Below, piece by piece: positions 43,658 through 52,550 of a stretch of DNA of 64,000 nt. Source of the DNA: Amycolatopsis anabasis (GTDB lineage: Bacteria; Actinomycetota; Actinomycetes; Mycobacteriales; Pseudonocardiaceae). The position numbers were made by a program, and so were the translations under genes. The first letter of the stretch is position 1. The number at the start of each line of letters is the position of its first letter. The notes beneath the pieces were generated by a model that ran no database searches, was not told the DNA's origin, and was given only the letters and a program-made list of their open reading frames with translations. Where the stretch lies: NCBI RefSeq assembly GCF_009765355.1, contig NZ_VTHK01000045.1, positions 1 through 64,000 on the forward strand, written 5' to 3'.

Positions 43658-44806
43658 TCACTCCTTGTCGCACAGTGCGGCGTCGAGGACGTCGAGCCGG
43701 GTTGGCGTGTCGTTGTTGAGGACCGCGGTGTTGGTGACGATGGCGGCATGCCGGCCGTCGTCGGTGGCCATGGTCGCCGAGGAGTACCCGGTGGTCAGGT
43801 CACCGAGGAGTCCCCAGGCTCGGCCGCCGCAGCTCAGATCGTGGCCCCACAAGCCGAGACCGTAGTGCTCGCTGCCAGGCCAATCGGTGGCCACCGTCTT
43901 GCGCATCTCGGCGAGGCCGGCGGCGGACACGACTTTGCCGTCCGCGAGCCCCTGGTCGAACACGGCGAGGTCGGACAGGGTGGAGATCATGCCGCCGGCG
44001 GTGCTCCAGCGCGTCGGTTCGGCGGGGCCGGTTCCCCAGTCGCCGAAGGTGGTGTCCAGCCACAGGAAGACGGGCCCGGCGGTGCCGCCCCGGTAGCCGT
44101 GGACGTACGCCCCGGGCAGCGACTTGTCCCCGGGCGCCGGGAGGCTGGTCTGGTTCAGGCCGAGGGGCCGGACGATCCGGGCGGTGATCGCGTCCCGGGC
44201 GGGCATGCCGGTGACTTGCTCGATGAGCAGCCCCGCGATGTAGTAGTTGATGTTGGAGTAGTTCCAGGCAGGCTCGGTCTTGGGCGGGTTGCCGGCGAGC
44301 CCGGCGCGGACCAGTTCCCGCAGATCGTAGGTGCCGTCGGGCTTGGCCCTGGCATTGCCGGAGTCGCCGTTGATCCCGCTGGTCTGCTGGAGAAGTTGCC
44401 GGACGGTGATGCGGTTGCCGTCATAGCCGTTGCCGGCGACCACGCCGGGCAGGTAGCGCTCGATCGGCGCGTCCAACGCCACCTTGCCCTCGTCGACCAG
44501 TTGCACCACCACGGCGGCCGTGAACGTCTTGGTCTGGCTGGCGATCCGGAAGGCGTCGTTCGGGCCGATGATCTGGTTGGTGTTGACCACCTTGGGCCCG
44601 ACGTGCAGGTCCCAACTGCGGCTCGCGTCGCCGGCGTGCACGGCGGCGCCCGGCCCCGCATGCGCCCGGTAACTCACCAGCGCCGCCTGGACACCGGCAT
44701 GGCCGTCGTCCTGCCCCGCCACCGCCGACCCCGGCACGCCCAACGTGGCAAGGACGGCGACAGCGCCGAGCGCCACCCCCACCCGCCGCATCCCAGTTCT
44801 GGCCAT
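43658..44806 (-). CDS. secreted serine hydrolase, beta-lactamase / DD-carboxypeptidase family (class C-like)
   Basis: The 382-aa product has a signal peptide ending near SAVAGQ. The catalytic SxxK motif is Ser90-Gln-Thr-Lys93 in RIASQTKTF, and the YxN motif is Tyr183-Ser-Asn185 in WNYSNINYY. The family includes DD-peptidases and esterases acting on the cell wall or small esters outside the membrane. ATG 44806 is chosen for the GGAG five bases upstream. An upstream ATG at 44830 is less well placed. Confidence 0.85.
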   Translation of the reverse strand: MARTGMRRVGVALGAVAVLATLGVPGSAVAGQDDGHAGVQAALVSYRAHAGPGAAVHAGDASRSWDLHVGPKVVNTNQIIGPNDAFRIASQTKTFTAAVVVQLVDEGKVALDAPIERYLPGVVAGNGYDGNRITVRQLLQQTSGINGDSGNARAKPDGTYDLRELVRAGLAGNPPKTEPAWNYSNINYYIAGLLIEQVTGMPARDAITARIVRPLGLNQTSLPAPGDKSLPGAYVHGYRGGTAGPVFLWLDTTFGDWGTGPAEPTRWSTAGGMISTLSDLAVFDQGLADGKVVSAAGLAEMRKTVATDWPGSEHYGLGLWGHDLSCGGRAWGLLGDLTTGYSSATMATDDGRHAAIVTNTAVLNNDTPTRLDVLDAALCDKE

Positions 44807-45019
44807 CCTCACTCCTTCGCGATCCGGCAACGCCGATCCACCGACGACGGATCGCGTGCACCCCAGCTACCGGCCCGCACCGTAAGCACAACCGATGAAA
44901 TCCCGATGAAACGGGCTCATCGCGGAAGAGGGTGCAGTCGGTTTCGAGGTTGCCTGCATGGATTCCACGCTCGGCTGCACTCCTATCGGGGCGCGGGCGA
45001 GGCGTGCGCCGGGGACGAG

Positions 45020-45472
45020 CTATGCACCGGCGTTGCCATCGCGCAGGGAACGGATCATGCTCCGCAGGATCCGGAACGCGTCTGACTGCTCGGTCTCGGT
45101 CAGGCCGGCCAGCATTCTGACCTCGACGGACCGGACCGCTACGGTCGCCTTCTCCAGGCTCCGCCGGCCGCGAGGCGTGAGCCGCGTGGGAAGCACCTTC
45201 CCGACGGGTGCCTCTGCGGGCCTGGTCACGTAGCCGTCTCGTTCCAGGGCCTGGAGCAGCACGTTCATCGTCTGCCGGGTCACGAACGCGCCCCGCGCGA
45301 GCTCGGAGTTCGACAAGCCCGGTCGTTGAGCCAGCAGCTCGAGGCAGGAGTAGTGCGTCACGCTCATCCCGAGCGGCCGCAGCACCTCCTCCATGGCTGC
45401 GCGCAGGGCGCTCGACGCCTCTTTCAGCAGGTAGCCCAGCGACGTCCTCAGGTCGACACCGTCTTGACTCAT
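45020..45472 (-). CDS. MarR-family transcriptional regulator
   Basis: The 150-aa product has the winged-helix core CLELLAQRPGLSNSELARGAFVTRQTMNVLLQALERDGYVTRPAEAPVGKVLPTRLTPRGR (about residues 43-105) flanked by dimerisation helices. The ATG at 45472 lies within the first of two identical-type operators (45471-45516), showing autoregulation together with the divergent VOC gene. Confidence 0.85.
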   Translation of the reverse strand: MSQDGVDLRTSLGYLLKEASSALRAAMEEVLRPLGMSVTHYSCLELLAQRPGLSNSELARGAFVTRQTMNVLLQALERDGYVTRPAEAPVGKVLPTRLTPRGRRSLEKATVAVRSVEVRMLAGLTETEQSDAFRILRSMIRSLRDGNAGA

Positions 45473-45516
45473 GTCAGTACTCTGACATAGATTGGCCCGT
45501 GTCAGGAACCTGACAC
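45471..45516. promoter_or_regulatory. pair of MarR operators TGTCAG-N4-CTGACA
   Basis: Two perfect inverted repeats with the same half-site and spacing: ATGTCAGTACTCTGACAT at 45471-45488 and GTGTCAGGAACCTGACAC at 45499-45516, centres 28 bp apart. They fill the gap between the marR-type and VOC genes. The first covers the regulator's start codon. Confidence 0.8.
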
Positions 45517-45535
45517 GAAAAGAAGGAGCATCATC

Positions 45536-45904
45536 ATGCCCGCCACCGGCCCCGACTTCATCTCGCTCCAAGCGCGCGACCTGGACGCTTCGCAGGCGTT
45601 CTACGAGCACTACCTCGGCCTGGTCCGCTCGCAGACCGGACCTCCGCACGCCGTCGTCTTCGAGACGAAGCCCATCGCGTTCGCACTCCGCGACGTCATT
45701 CCCGGCACCGATCTCGCATCCGTTGCCCAGCCCGGCATCGGTGCCGCGATCTGGCTCCACGCCACAGACGTCCAGGCCATTCACGATGCGCTGGTCGCCG
45801 ACGGTCACACCATCGTCTCCGCACCGATCGACGGCCCCTTCGGCCGGACATTCACCTTCGCCGACCCCGACGGCTACCAGATCACGCTCCACGACCGCGC
45901 CTGA
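45536..45904 (+). CDS. VOC-superfamily protein (glyoxalase/bleomycin-resistance fold)
   Basis: The 122-aa product has two beta-alpha-beta-beta-beta units: FISLQARDLDASQAFYEHYLGLV at the N-terminus and FTFADPDGYQITLHD at the end. The terminal DPDGYQITLHD carries the usual metal-ligand pattern, in a Gln variant. It probably handles an electrophile or antibiotic in the cytosol. AAGGAG precedes the ATG and two MarR operators lie immediately upstream, so it is repressed by the divergent regulator and induced by its ligand. Confidence 0.85.
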   Translation: MPATGPDFISLQARDLDASQAFYEHYLGLVRSQTGPPHAVVFETKPIAFALRDVIPGTDLASVAQPGIGAAIWLHATDVQAIHDALVADGHTIVSAPIDGPFGRTFTFADPDGYQITLHDRA

Positions 45905-45932
45905 CAAGCCAAACGCCACGGAAGGCGCCTGG

Positions 45933-46664
45933 TCAGCGGGTGCCGGACGCGATGAGGATCGGGGCCATGCCGAAGAACCGGTCACGCTTGGCCCGGTCGC
46001 GTTGGCCGGCCAGCCAGGACGGCCCCTCGGGGTCGTTGGACGTGCGGCGCAGCAGGTGCATCATCACGTCGATGTCGGTGAACACCGCGAGGTGACCCTC
46101 CACCGCGACGTCGCGGAAACCGGTGTCCAGCAACAGGTTGCGGTATCGGCGGGCGGCCAGCGGCTGCGGGATGCCCTCGGACAGCGCGGCCATCACGCGC
46201 CGGGTCAGCACCGGGTCGTCGGAGTCGACGGCGATGCCTTCCCAGTCCTGGCCGAGCAGCACGATCCGCCCGCCGGGCGCCAGCACCCGGGCCGCCTCGG
46301 CCACGGCGGCCGCCGGGTCGGGCAGGGCGTGCAGCACCTTGTCGGCCCGGTACCCCCGCAGCGAACCGTCGGCGTACGGCAGCGACTCCGCGGAGCCCAG
46401 CCGGAACTCCGATTTCGGATAGCGGTCCCCCGCGACCTCGATCATGTCCGGATCCGGGTCCAGGCCCGCCGCGGCCACCCCGAGTGCGGCGAGTTCCGCC
46501 ACCGCGAGGCCCGTACCGCAGCCCACGTCCAGGACGGCCTCCCCCGCCCGGGCGTCCAGCAGCTGGTAGGAGCGCTGCCGAAGGCCCGCCGAGGCGGGCA
46601 GCTGGTCGAGCTGATCGAGGGCGAGAACGAAGTCGTTGACCATGCGCCGAGTCTGCAATTTCAT
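45933..46664 (-). CDS. class I SAM-dependent methyltransferase
   Basis: The 243-aa product contains the SAM-binding motif AVLDVGCGTGLAVAELAALG (about residues 58-77), the acidic strand end AAGLDPDPDMIEVA, and VLHALPDPAAAVAEAARVLAPGGRIVLLGQDWEG, the typical post-I and post-III region of small-molecule C/O-methyltransferases. The substrate is unknown. Its start codon is only six bases from that of the divergent MerR gene and inside the same palindrome, so the two genes are coregulated. Confidence 0.85.
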   Translation of the reverse strand: MKLQTRRMVNDFVLALDQLDQLPASAGLRQRSYQLLDARAGEAVLDVGCGTGLAVAELAALGVAAAGLDPDPDMIEVAGDRYPKSEFRLGSAESLPYADGSLRGYRADKVLHALPDPAAAVAEAARVLAPGGRIVLLGQDWEGIAVDSDDPVLTRRVMAALSEGIPQPLAARRYRNLLLDTGFRDVAVEGHLAVFTDIDVMMHLLRRTSNDPEGPSWLAGQRDRAKRDRFFGMAPILIASGTR

Positions 46665-46675
46665 GTCAACATGAA
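46660..46675. promoter_or_regulatory. palindrome containing both divergent start codons
   Basis: TTCATGT-CA-ACATGAA is perfect. The left arm contains the complement of the methyltransferase ATG (46664-46662) and the right arm the MerR ATG (46671). No ribosome-binding site precedes either start, so both messages are probably leaderless and the palindrome is probably the MerR-type operator. Confidence 0.65.
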
Positions 46676-47066
46676 GTCAAGTCTGACCATCGGGCAACTC
46701 GCCGCGCGGTTCGGGCTGGCCACCCACGTGCTCCGGCACTGGGAGTCGATGGGCCTGCTCGAACCGTCCCGCCGCGCGGGCGGGCACCGCCGGTACGGCG
46801 AGGAAGACCTGGAACGCGTGGTGTTCATCCTCAGGGCCAAGGACGTCGGCCTGAGCCTGGACGACATGCGCGAGTTCCTGCACGCACCCGCCAAAGCCGA
46901 TCGCATCGCGTTGCTCAGGACGCAGCAGGCCCGGCTCGAGCAACGCATTCGCGCCGCGCAGGAAGCGTTGCAACTGCTCGGGCACGCGGTGCGATGCGAG
47001 CACGAGGACATCATCCGCTGCCCGAACTTCCGCGAAATGCTGCGCCAGGGCATCGCACCGGGGTGA
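46671..47066 (+). CDS. MerR-family transcriptional regulator
   Basis: The 131-aa product starts with LTIGQLAARFGLATHVLRHWESMGLLEPSRRAGGHRRYGEEDLERVVFI, the MerR winged helix, followed by a dimerisation coiled coil (LRTQQARLEQRIRAAQEALQLLGHAV). The C-terminal CEHEDIIRCPNF has two Cys residues that could bind metal or sense redox state, though spacing differs from MerR/CueR. The target is probably its own promoter and the divergent methyltransferase. Confidence 0.85.
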   Translation: MKSSLTIGQLAARFGLATHVLRHWESMGLLEPSRRAGGHRRYGEEDLERVVFILRAKDVGLSLDDMREFLHAPAKADRIALLRTQQARLEQRIRAAQEALQLLGHAVRCEHEDIIRCPNFREMLRQGIAPG

Positions 47067-47215
47067 TTTCTTGGTCCGTTGGAGCCGCGGGTATTTCTTC
47101 TTGTAGTACAGGCAGCGAGGCTCTCGACGCCCGCCTCGCCTCTCATGTGCGTTCCTTCCATGAATGATCAGCCGCGCCTGGCGCTCAGGAGATTCCGCGG
47201 AGGGGGCCGGTGGGC

Positions 47216-48277
47216 TCAGAAGCCCGCGGCCTGGTAGGCGGTGAAGTCGCTGGGCGGCGCGACGTCCACTTCGGGGCAGGTCTTCTGCCGGGTCTGGGCC
47301 CATTGGGTCAGGTAGAACACTTCGCGGCCGGTGTCCTTGATCGCGCGGGCGATGCCTTCGGCGGCCGTCTTGTCGTTGTAGTAGCTCTCGCCGATGATCC
47401 AGCCCTGCGAGTACCCGTTCGCCGACATTTCGTTGTGCGCCTCGACGAACTGCCGGTATTCGTCGCCGGACCAGTCGTCGCCGTACAGGTGGACGTCGAA
47501 CACATCCGGTGCGTTTCCGCCGTACACGTTCGGGATCTCGCGGGCCCGGCCGGCGACCCACACCGTCATCGAGAAGCCGACGGTGTCGCTTTTGCCATAG
47601 GCCGCGGTGTAGTCGGCCCACAGCCGACGGGCGTACTTGGCGACCTTGATCTCCTGGGGTGACGGCTTCTCCCGGTCGATCAACGGCATGCCCTCGTTCA
47701 GCAGATCCAGCCGGTACGGTATTCCCGCATTCTTGACGATCGCGCGGACGTTGCGAATCAACGAGAAGCTTTCCCGGTACCGTTCTTCGAACTGTTCCTC
47801 AGTCCACCAGTGCGGGTCCGCTTCCGCGCCGATGGGGTGGAAGCCGACCTCGATTTCCTGGAAACCGAGTTTCTTGACCACCGCGAGCAAATCGGCGAAG
47901 TTCTTGCGGTTCCGCGGGGAAAGATTGCCGCCGGTGGAGTCCATCACCGCGCCGGACTCCGGGCCGGGACGGTGGAACACGGCGAACCGCAGGCGTCGCT
48001 GACCGGCCGCGTAGAGCTCCGCGAGCTGGGCCTGGATGACCTGCGGCGCGCGGTGGTAAGCGTTGATCACGTTGTAGGGTTCCCGGTCGCACCCACCGGG
48101 ATCGTGGTCGATTCGGTAGAAGTTGTAGTTCGACCCGCCGCGTCCGGTGGTGACCGGTGTGGCGGCGTCCGCGGCGGGGGCCACCGCGGTGCCCCCGAGG
48201 ATGAGCGCGCTGAGCAGGATGAGGCCGTGTCGGATCACGGTGTGAGCCTGGCAAGCACCCGGGCGCCCAGCAAGCAT
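47216..48277 (-). CDS. secreted glycosidase-like TIM-barrel protein, unrecognised family
   Basis: The product is up to 353 aa. A signal peptide is visible (VIRHGLILLSALILGGTAVAPAADA). The mature part resembles a clan GH-A hydrolase: LDLLNEG puts Asn194-Glu195 at the acid/base position and WIIGESYYND puts Glu297 at the nucleophile position, about 100 residues apart as in that clan. The family cannot be named. GTG 48238 would start exactly at the signal peptide and may be the true start; neither start has a clear ribosome-binding site. It lies 20 bases downstream of the WD40-NTPase gene and may be coexpressed. Confidence 0.7.
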   Translation of the reverse strand: MLAGRPGACQAHTVIRHGLILLSALILGGTAVAPAADAATPVTTGRGGSNYNFYRIDHDPGGCDREPYNVINAYHRAPQVIQAQLAELYAAGQRRLRFAVFHRPGPESGAVMDSTGGNLSPRNRKNFADLLAVVKKLGFQEIEVGFHPIGAEADPHWWTEEQFEERYRESFSLIRNVRAIVKNAGIPYRLDLLNEGMPLIDREKPSPQEIKVAKYARRLWADYTAAYGKSDTVGFSMTVWVAGRAREIPNVYGGNAPDVFDVHLYGDDWSGDEYRQFVEAHNEMSANGYSQGWIIGESYYNDKTAAEGIARAIKDTGREVFYLTQWAQTRQKTCPEVDVAPPSDFTAYQAAGF

Positions 48278-48297
48278 TTCGACGTGGCTCTAACCCC

Positions 48298-51200
48298 TCA
48301 CGGGCACAGCCGCGGGTGGGGCATGTCCGCCACGTACTGGGACCACTGTTCCGGGCTCAGCGGCGGGCTGGCCTGGGTGCAGATGCGCTGGGCGACATCG
48401 TCGGCATTGGTGCTCCACAGCCGGGTCGTGCGGTCGTCCCCGGTGGTGATCAACCGGCGGCCGTCCGGGCTGAACACCACCGCGTTCACCGGAGCGGTGT
48501 GCCCGGTCAGCACGGCGAGCGCCTGCGCTTTCGCCCGGTTCGACACGTCCCAGACCCGGGAGGTCTGGTCGTCGGCGGCGGTGGCGACCAACCGGCCGTC
48601 CGGGCTGAAGGTCACCACGGTCACCGAGTCCGCGTGCCCGGTGAGTTCCCCGGCGAGGACCGGTACCCGGGGATCGCCGATGTCCAGCAGGTGCACGGTG
48701 TGGTCCTCGGAGGATGTGGCGATCGTCTTGCCGTCCGGGCTGAAGGCCACCCCGGTGACCGCGTTGCTGTGGTCGGTGAGCCGCGCCCGGAAGCCCGGCG
48801 CCCCGGGATCGGAGACGTCCCAGATCCGGCCGGTGTAGTCGTCGCTGCCGGTGGCGAGCAGGCGGCCGTCCGGGCTGAAGGCCAGCCCGGAAATGGCGTT
48901 CTCGTGCCCGGTCAGCACCGAAAGTCGTACCGGCCGGGCCGGATCCGAGGTGTCCCACAGGGTCACGTTCCGGTCCCGGCCGGCCAGCGCCAGGACGCGG
49001 CCGTCCGAACGGAACACCGCCGCGTAGACGGTCGCCACCTCGCCCAGGGGCGCGATCGGGCGGGGATGCGCGGGATCCGCGACATCCCAAAGCCGGGTGA
49101 CGCGGTCGTCCCCGGCGACGGCGAGCACGCGTCCGCGCGGATCGTATGCGACCACGCGGATCTTGCCGGGCAGGTCGTCGGCGAGCACACCCATCGGCCG
49201 CTGGTCCGCCGTCGACCACAGGCGGACCCGCCCGTCCTCGCCGCCGACCGCGATCTGCGGCCGGTGCGGGTCATGGGCCACCGTCGTGGTGCCCGCGGTG
49301 TTCGGGACGACCGGTGACGGGAGGTGCCACAGCCAGAGCCCGCCGAGGTCGTTGCCGGTGGCCAGGAGCCGGCCGCCGGCGCCGAATCCGGCGCGCCGGG
49401 CCGGTGCGGGCTGGGCCATCGAGGTGAGCTGGCTCGCGTCCGCGGCGTTCCAGGTCCGGACGGTCTGGTCGTCGCTCGCGGTGGCGACGGTGGTCCCGTC
49501 CGGGTGGAACGACAGGCCGCGGATCGCGTTGTCGTGCCCGGTGAGCGTCGCCTTCCGGACCGGTTGCCGGGGGTCGGTGACCGTCCACAGGTGCACGGTG
49601 CGGTCGTCGCTGCCGGTCCCCAGCGTGGCACCGTCCGGGCTGAACGCGAGCGCGCGAATGGTCGCGATGTGCGTGGTCAGGGTCGCCACCTGGACCGGCG
49701 GGCCGGACAGGTCCCACAGCTGGCTGGTGAAGTCGTCGCTGCCGGTGACCAGCAGCCGCCCGGCGGGGGCGAAAGCCAGGCTCCGCACGGCTTTCGCGTG
49801 CGTGCGCAGGATGCCCAGATCGACCGGTCGCGCCGGATCGGCCACGTTCCACAGGCCGATGCCGCCGTCCTCCCGGCCGATCGCGAGCAGCGTCCCGTCC
49901 GCGCTCAACGCCAGCGCGTTGCCCTGACCGGTCCCGGGCACGGTGCCGAGCAGCACCGGGTGCTCGGTGGACGCCGTCGACCACAGCCTGGTCTCGTCCA
50001 CCCCGTCGGCGGTGGCGAGCAGGCCGTTCGCGGGACTGATCGCCAGCGCGGTGACCCACTCGGCGGTGGCCTTGAGCACGGCGCGCGGGACCGGTTCGCC
50101 GGAACCCGAGACGTCGAAGAACCGGGTGGCGCCATCGAGTCCGGCGGTGATCAGGGTGTGGCCGTCGGCGGTGAAAACCAGGTCGGTGATGGAGCCGGGA
50201 TGCGGTTTGGTCCTGGTGACGTAGGTGCTCCCGGACGCGCTCAGCAGGCTTCCCCTCGCCTGCGGGGTGTCCGCGACGCGGTACGCGGCGAGGCTGAGCT
50301 GGGTGGCCAGCGACGGATCGGTTTGCCGCAACTGGTTGGCTTCGGTGGCCAGCTCGCGGGAGACCGCGATGTCCCGGTGGTGGTCGGCGATGTCGCGCTG
50401 GATGACCGCGAGGACGCCGGCGACCGCGGCCAGCACGGTGAGGACCGCGAGCCCGGTGACCAGCAGCCGGAGCCGGCGAGTGTGGCGCCGCTCCTTCGCC
50501 AGGGTGGCGTCCTCCAGTTCCCGGCTCGCGGTGAGGAAGTCGCGTTCCAGCGTGCCGAGCTGGTCGTCGTGGTCGCGTGCCCAATCCGAAGCCAGGGTGA
50601 GCCGCGGACCGCGGTAGAGCAGGCTCGGATGCCGCTGCTCGGTGTCCCAGATACCGGCCGCTTCGATGAGCTGATGCTGCACCCGCAACCCCGCGCGGTC
50701 GGATTCGATCCAGTGCCGCAGGCGGGGCCAGGCGTGCAGCAACGCCTCGTGCGCGATCGTCACGGTGTCCGCGTCCACCGTGAGCAGCCGGGCCGCCGCC
50801 AGCTCCTGCAGCGCGGCCCAGGTCTCCTCGGCGGATTGCGCCAGCAGCCGTTCCCGGTCGGCGGGGCGGCGGGTGTCCTGCTCGTGCTCGCCGACCCGGA
50901 CCAGCCGGAGCAGCAGCCTCCGCGCCGCCTCGCGCTCGCGCGGATCGAGGGTCTCGTACGCCTTTTCGGCCGTCGACGCGACCGCGTCGCCGATCCCCCC
51001 GGTCCGCCGGTATCCGGCGACGGTCAACGTGGTGCCTTCGCGTTCTTCCCAGGTGGCGAGCAACGCGTGGGACAGCAGCGGCAACGAACCCGCGGCGTTC
51101 GTGCCGACGTCGGCCACCAGCAGCTCGACCAGCCCGGCTTCCAGGGTCAGCCCGGCCATCTCGGCCGGTCCGGTGATCGTCGCCCGCAGTTCGGCGACCG

Positions 51201-51945
51201 TCATCGGCCCCACGGTGATCTGGTGGTGGCGCAGCACCTCGAGCAGCCCGGGGTGGGACAGGCAGCGGCCGTAGAAGTCGGCGCGCAGGCAGAACACGAC
51301 CAGCACCCCGGTGTCCGCCAGATCGGCCAGCATCGTGATGAACGCCTGCCGTTCCGCGTCGTCCTGGCAGAGGGTGAACAGCTCTTCGAACTGGTCGACG
51401 AAAACCACCTTCGGCGAGGCGTCCGGCCCGCCGAGCGAGTTCGACCGGCGCTCGAACTCGGCACCGGGTGCGGCGGTGGGCGTCATCACCAGGACCGGCC
51501 AGCCCGCCGAACCGGGCAGCGCGTCCCGCGCCAGCGCGGGTAACAACCCGGCACGGACCAGCGAGGACTTCCCGACCCCGGACGGCCCGACGACGGCGAC
51601 CGGCTTCCGGTGCTCGAGCGCGCCGGCGACACCGTCGAGCAGTTCCCGGGTCGCCCGCTCCCGGCCGAAGAACCAGGCAGCGTCACCGGAATCGAAGGAG
51701 GCGAGCCCCAGGTACGGGCATTCCGGCCGCTGCGCGGCCTCGGCCAGTTCCACCAGCCGCCCGGACGCGCCGAGGGCCTCGTCGAGACGCCGGGCGAGGT
51801 CGGTCGCCGCGGGCTTCGCCCCGGTTTCGATCTTGCTCAGGTAGCCCTTGCTGTAGTGCGTCAGTTTCGACAGGCCGGCGAGCGAGATCCCCCGCTCGTT
51901 CCGGATGCGACGCAACTCCGCCCCGAACGGCGGGGACTGGCCCAT
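48298..51945 (-). CDS. XRE - STAND-type NTPase - WD40 protein (signal-transduction or conflict-type)
   Basis: The product is 1215 aa. It has an N-terminal XRE helix-turn-helix (FGAELRRIRNERGISLAGLSKLTHYSKGYLSKIETG, about 7-42), then an NTPase with Walker A GPSGVGKS at 120-127 and VVFVDQFEELF as Walker B. A winged segment follows, then one transmembrane helix near 500-525 (LLVTGLAVLTVLAAVAGVLAVIQ). The rest is 14 WD40 repeats, enough for two seven-bladed propellers (GRLLATGSDD-T-RLWDVSD pattern). This architecture is common in differentiating actinomycetes and includes nSTAND proteins thought to sense ligands and oligomerise. It diverges from a small helix-turn-helix gene. Confidence 0.85.
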   Translation of the reverse strand: MGQSPPFGAELRRIRNERGISLAGLSKLTHYSKGYLSKIETGAKPAATDLARRLDEALGASGRLVELAEAAQRPECPYLGLASFDSGDAAWFFGRERATRELLDGVAGALEHRKPVAVVGPSGVGKSSLVRAGLLPALARDALPGSAGWPVLVMTPTAAPGAEFERRSNSLGGPDASPKVVFVDQFEELFTLCQDDAERQAFITMLADLADTGVLVVFCLRADFYGRCLSHPGLLEVLRHHQITVGPMTVAELRATITGPAEMAGLTLEAGLVELLVADVGTNAAGSLPLLSHALLATWEEREGTTLTVAGYRRTGGIGDAVASTAEKAYETLDPREREAARRLLLRLVRVGEHEQDTRRPADRERLLAQSAEETWAALQELAAARLLTVDADTVTIAHEALLHAWPRLRHWIESDRAGLRVQHQLIEAAGIWDTEQRHPSLLYRGPRLTLASDWARDHDDQLGTLERDFLTASRELEDATLAKERRHTRRLRLLVTGLAVLTVLAAVAGVLAVIQRDIADHHRDIAVSRELATEANQLRQTDPSLATQLSLAAYRVADTPQARGSLLSASGSTYVTRTKPHPGSITDLVFTADGHTLITAGLDGATRFFDVSGSGEPVPRAVLKATAEWVTALAISPANGLLATADGVDETRLWSTASTEHPVLLGTVPGTGQGNALALSADGTLLAIGREDGGIGLWNVADPARPVDLGILRTHAKAVRSLAFAPAGRLLVTGSDDFTSQLWDLSGPPVQVATLTTHIATIRALAFSPDGATLGTGSDDRTVHLWTVTDPRQPVRKATLTGHDNAIRGLSFHPDGTTVATASDDQTVRTWNAADASQLTSMAQPAPARRAGFGAGGRLLATGNDLGGLWLWHLPSPVVPNTAGTTTVAHDPHRPQIAVGGEDGRVRLWSTADQRPMGVLADDLPGKIRVVAYDPRGRVLAVAGDDRVTRLWDVADPAHPRPIAPLGEVATVYAAVFRSDGRVLALAGRDRNVTLWDTSDPARPVRLSVLTGHENAISGLAFSPDGRLLATGSDDYTGRIWDVSDPGAPGFRARLTDHSNAVTGVAFSPDGKTIATSSEDHTVHLLDIGDPRVPVLAGELTGHADSVTVVTFSPDGRLVATAADDQTSRVWDVSNRAKAQALAVLTGHTAPVNAVVFSPDGRRLITTGDDRTTRLWSTNADDVAQRICTQASPPLSPEQWSQYVADMPHPRLCP

Positions 51946-52095
51946 GCTTCCACCACTCCTGGTCAGTCGGTGTTTCCCACCGCCACCGCGGAAGAGGCAA
52001 CATCCTGCCCCTTCTCACGCCTGCCCGCGCTGGCGATGATCGCCAACGCGGTCGCCAGACACGCTAGCGACCGCGCGAGGGAAATGGGGAGTGGA

Positions 52096-52416
52096 ATGCG
52101 GGTACGAACACTCGAACCGGGCAGGATTCCGGTGCTGCGGGCGCTGCTCGGCCCGACCCGCGCGCGAACGCTGGCCGCGACCGCCGCCGGGTGCACCACC
52201 ACCGAGATCGCCCGCTGGGCGAACGTCTCCACCGCTTCGGCCAGCTACCACGCGTCCATCCTGCGGAACGCCGGCCTGATCCGGACGCAACGCCGCGGCG
52301 CCGCGGTCCGGCACACGATCACCGCGCTGGGCGCGGCCCTGCTCGTGGGCGGCTCCGACGAAACCGAATGTCTCTCGCAAGAGAACGAAGACAGCGCGGC
52401 CCGCACGGCACGGTGA
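52096..52416 (+). CDS. small ArsR-like winged-helix regulator
   Basis: The 106-aa product has an ArsR-type helix-turn-helix: RALLGPTRARTLAATAAGCTTTEIARWANVSTASASYHASILRNAGLIRTQRRGAAVRHTITALG. It is very short and has no metal-binding Cys motif in the recognition region. ATG 52096 has GGGGAG five bases upstream; an in-frame ATG at 52084 is less well placed. It is divergent from the XRE-NTPase-WD40 gene, about 150 bases away, and may regulate it. Confidence 0.75.
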   Translation: MRVRTLEPGRIPVLRALLGPTRARTLAATAAGCTTTEIARWANVSTASASYHASILRNAGLIRTQRRGAAVRHTITALGAALLVGGSDETECLSQENEDSAARTAR

Positions 52417-52550
52417 CCTGCACGGGCCACCGGTATTCGACCCACCGACCAATGCCGTTGTCCGGTCGGCAAGATGCATCCGGCGGCCTGCGGCGAAGCC
52501 GCAATCGCCACCCCGAACTCGCGCATCGAATACGTACCGCGTGGGCCGGA

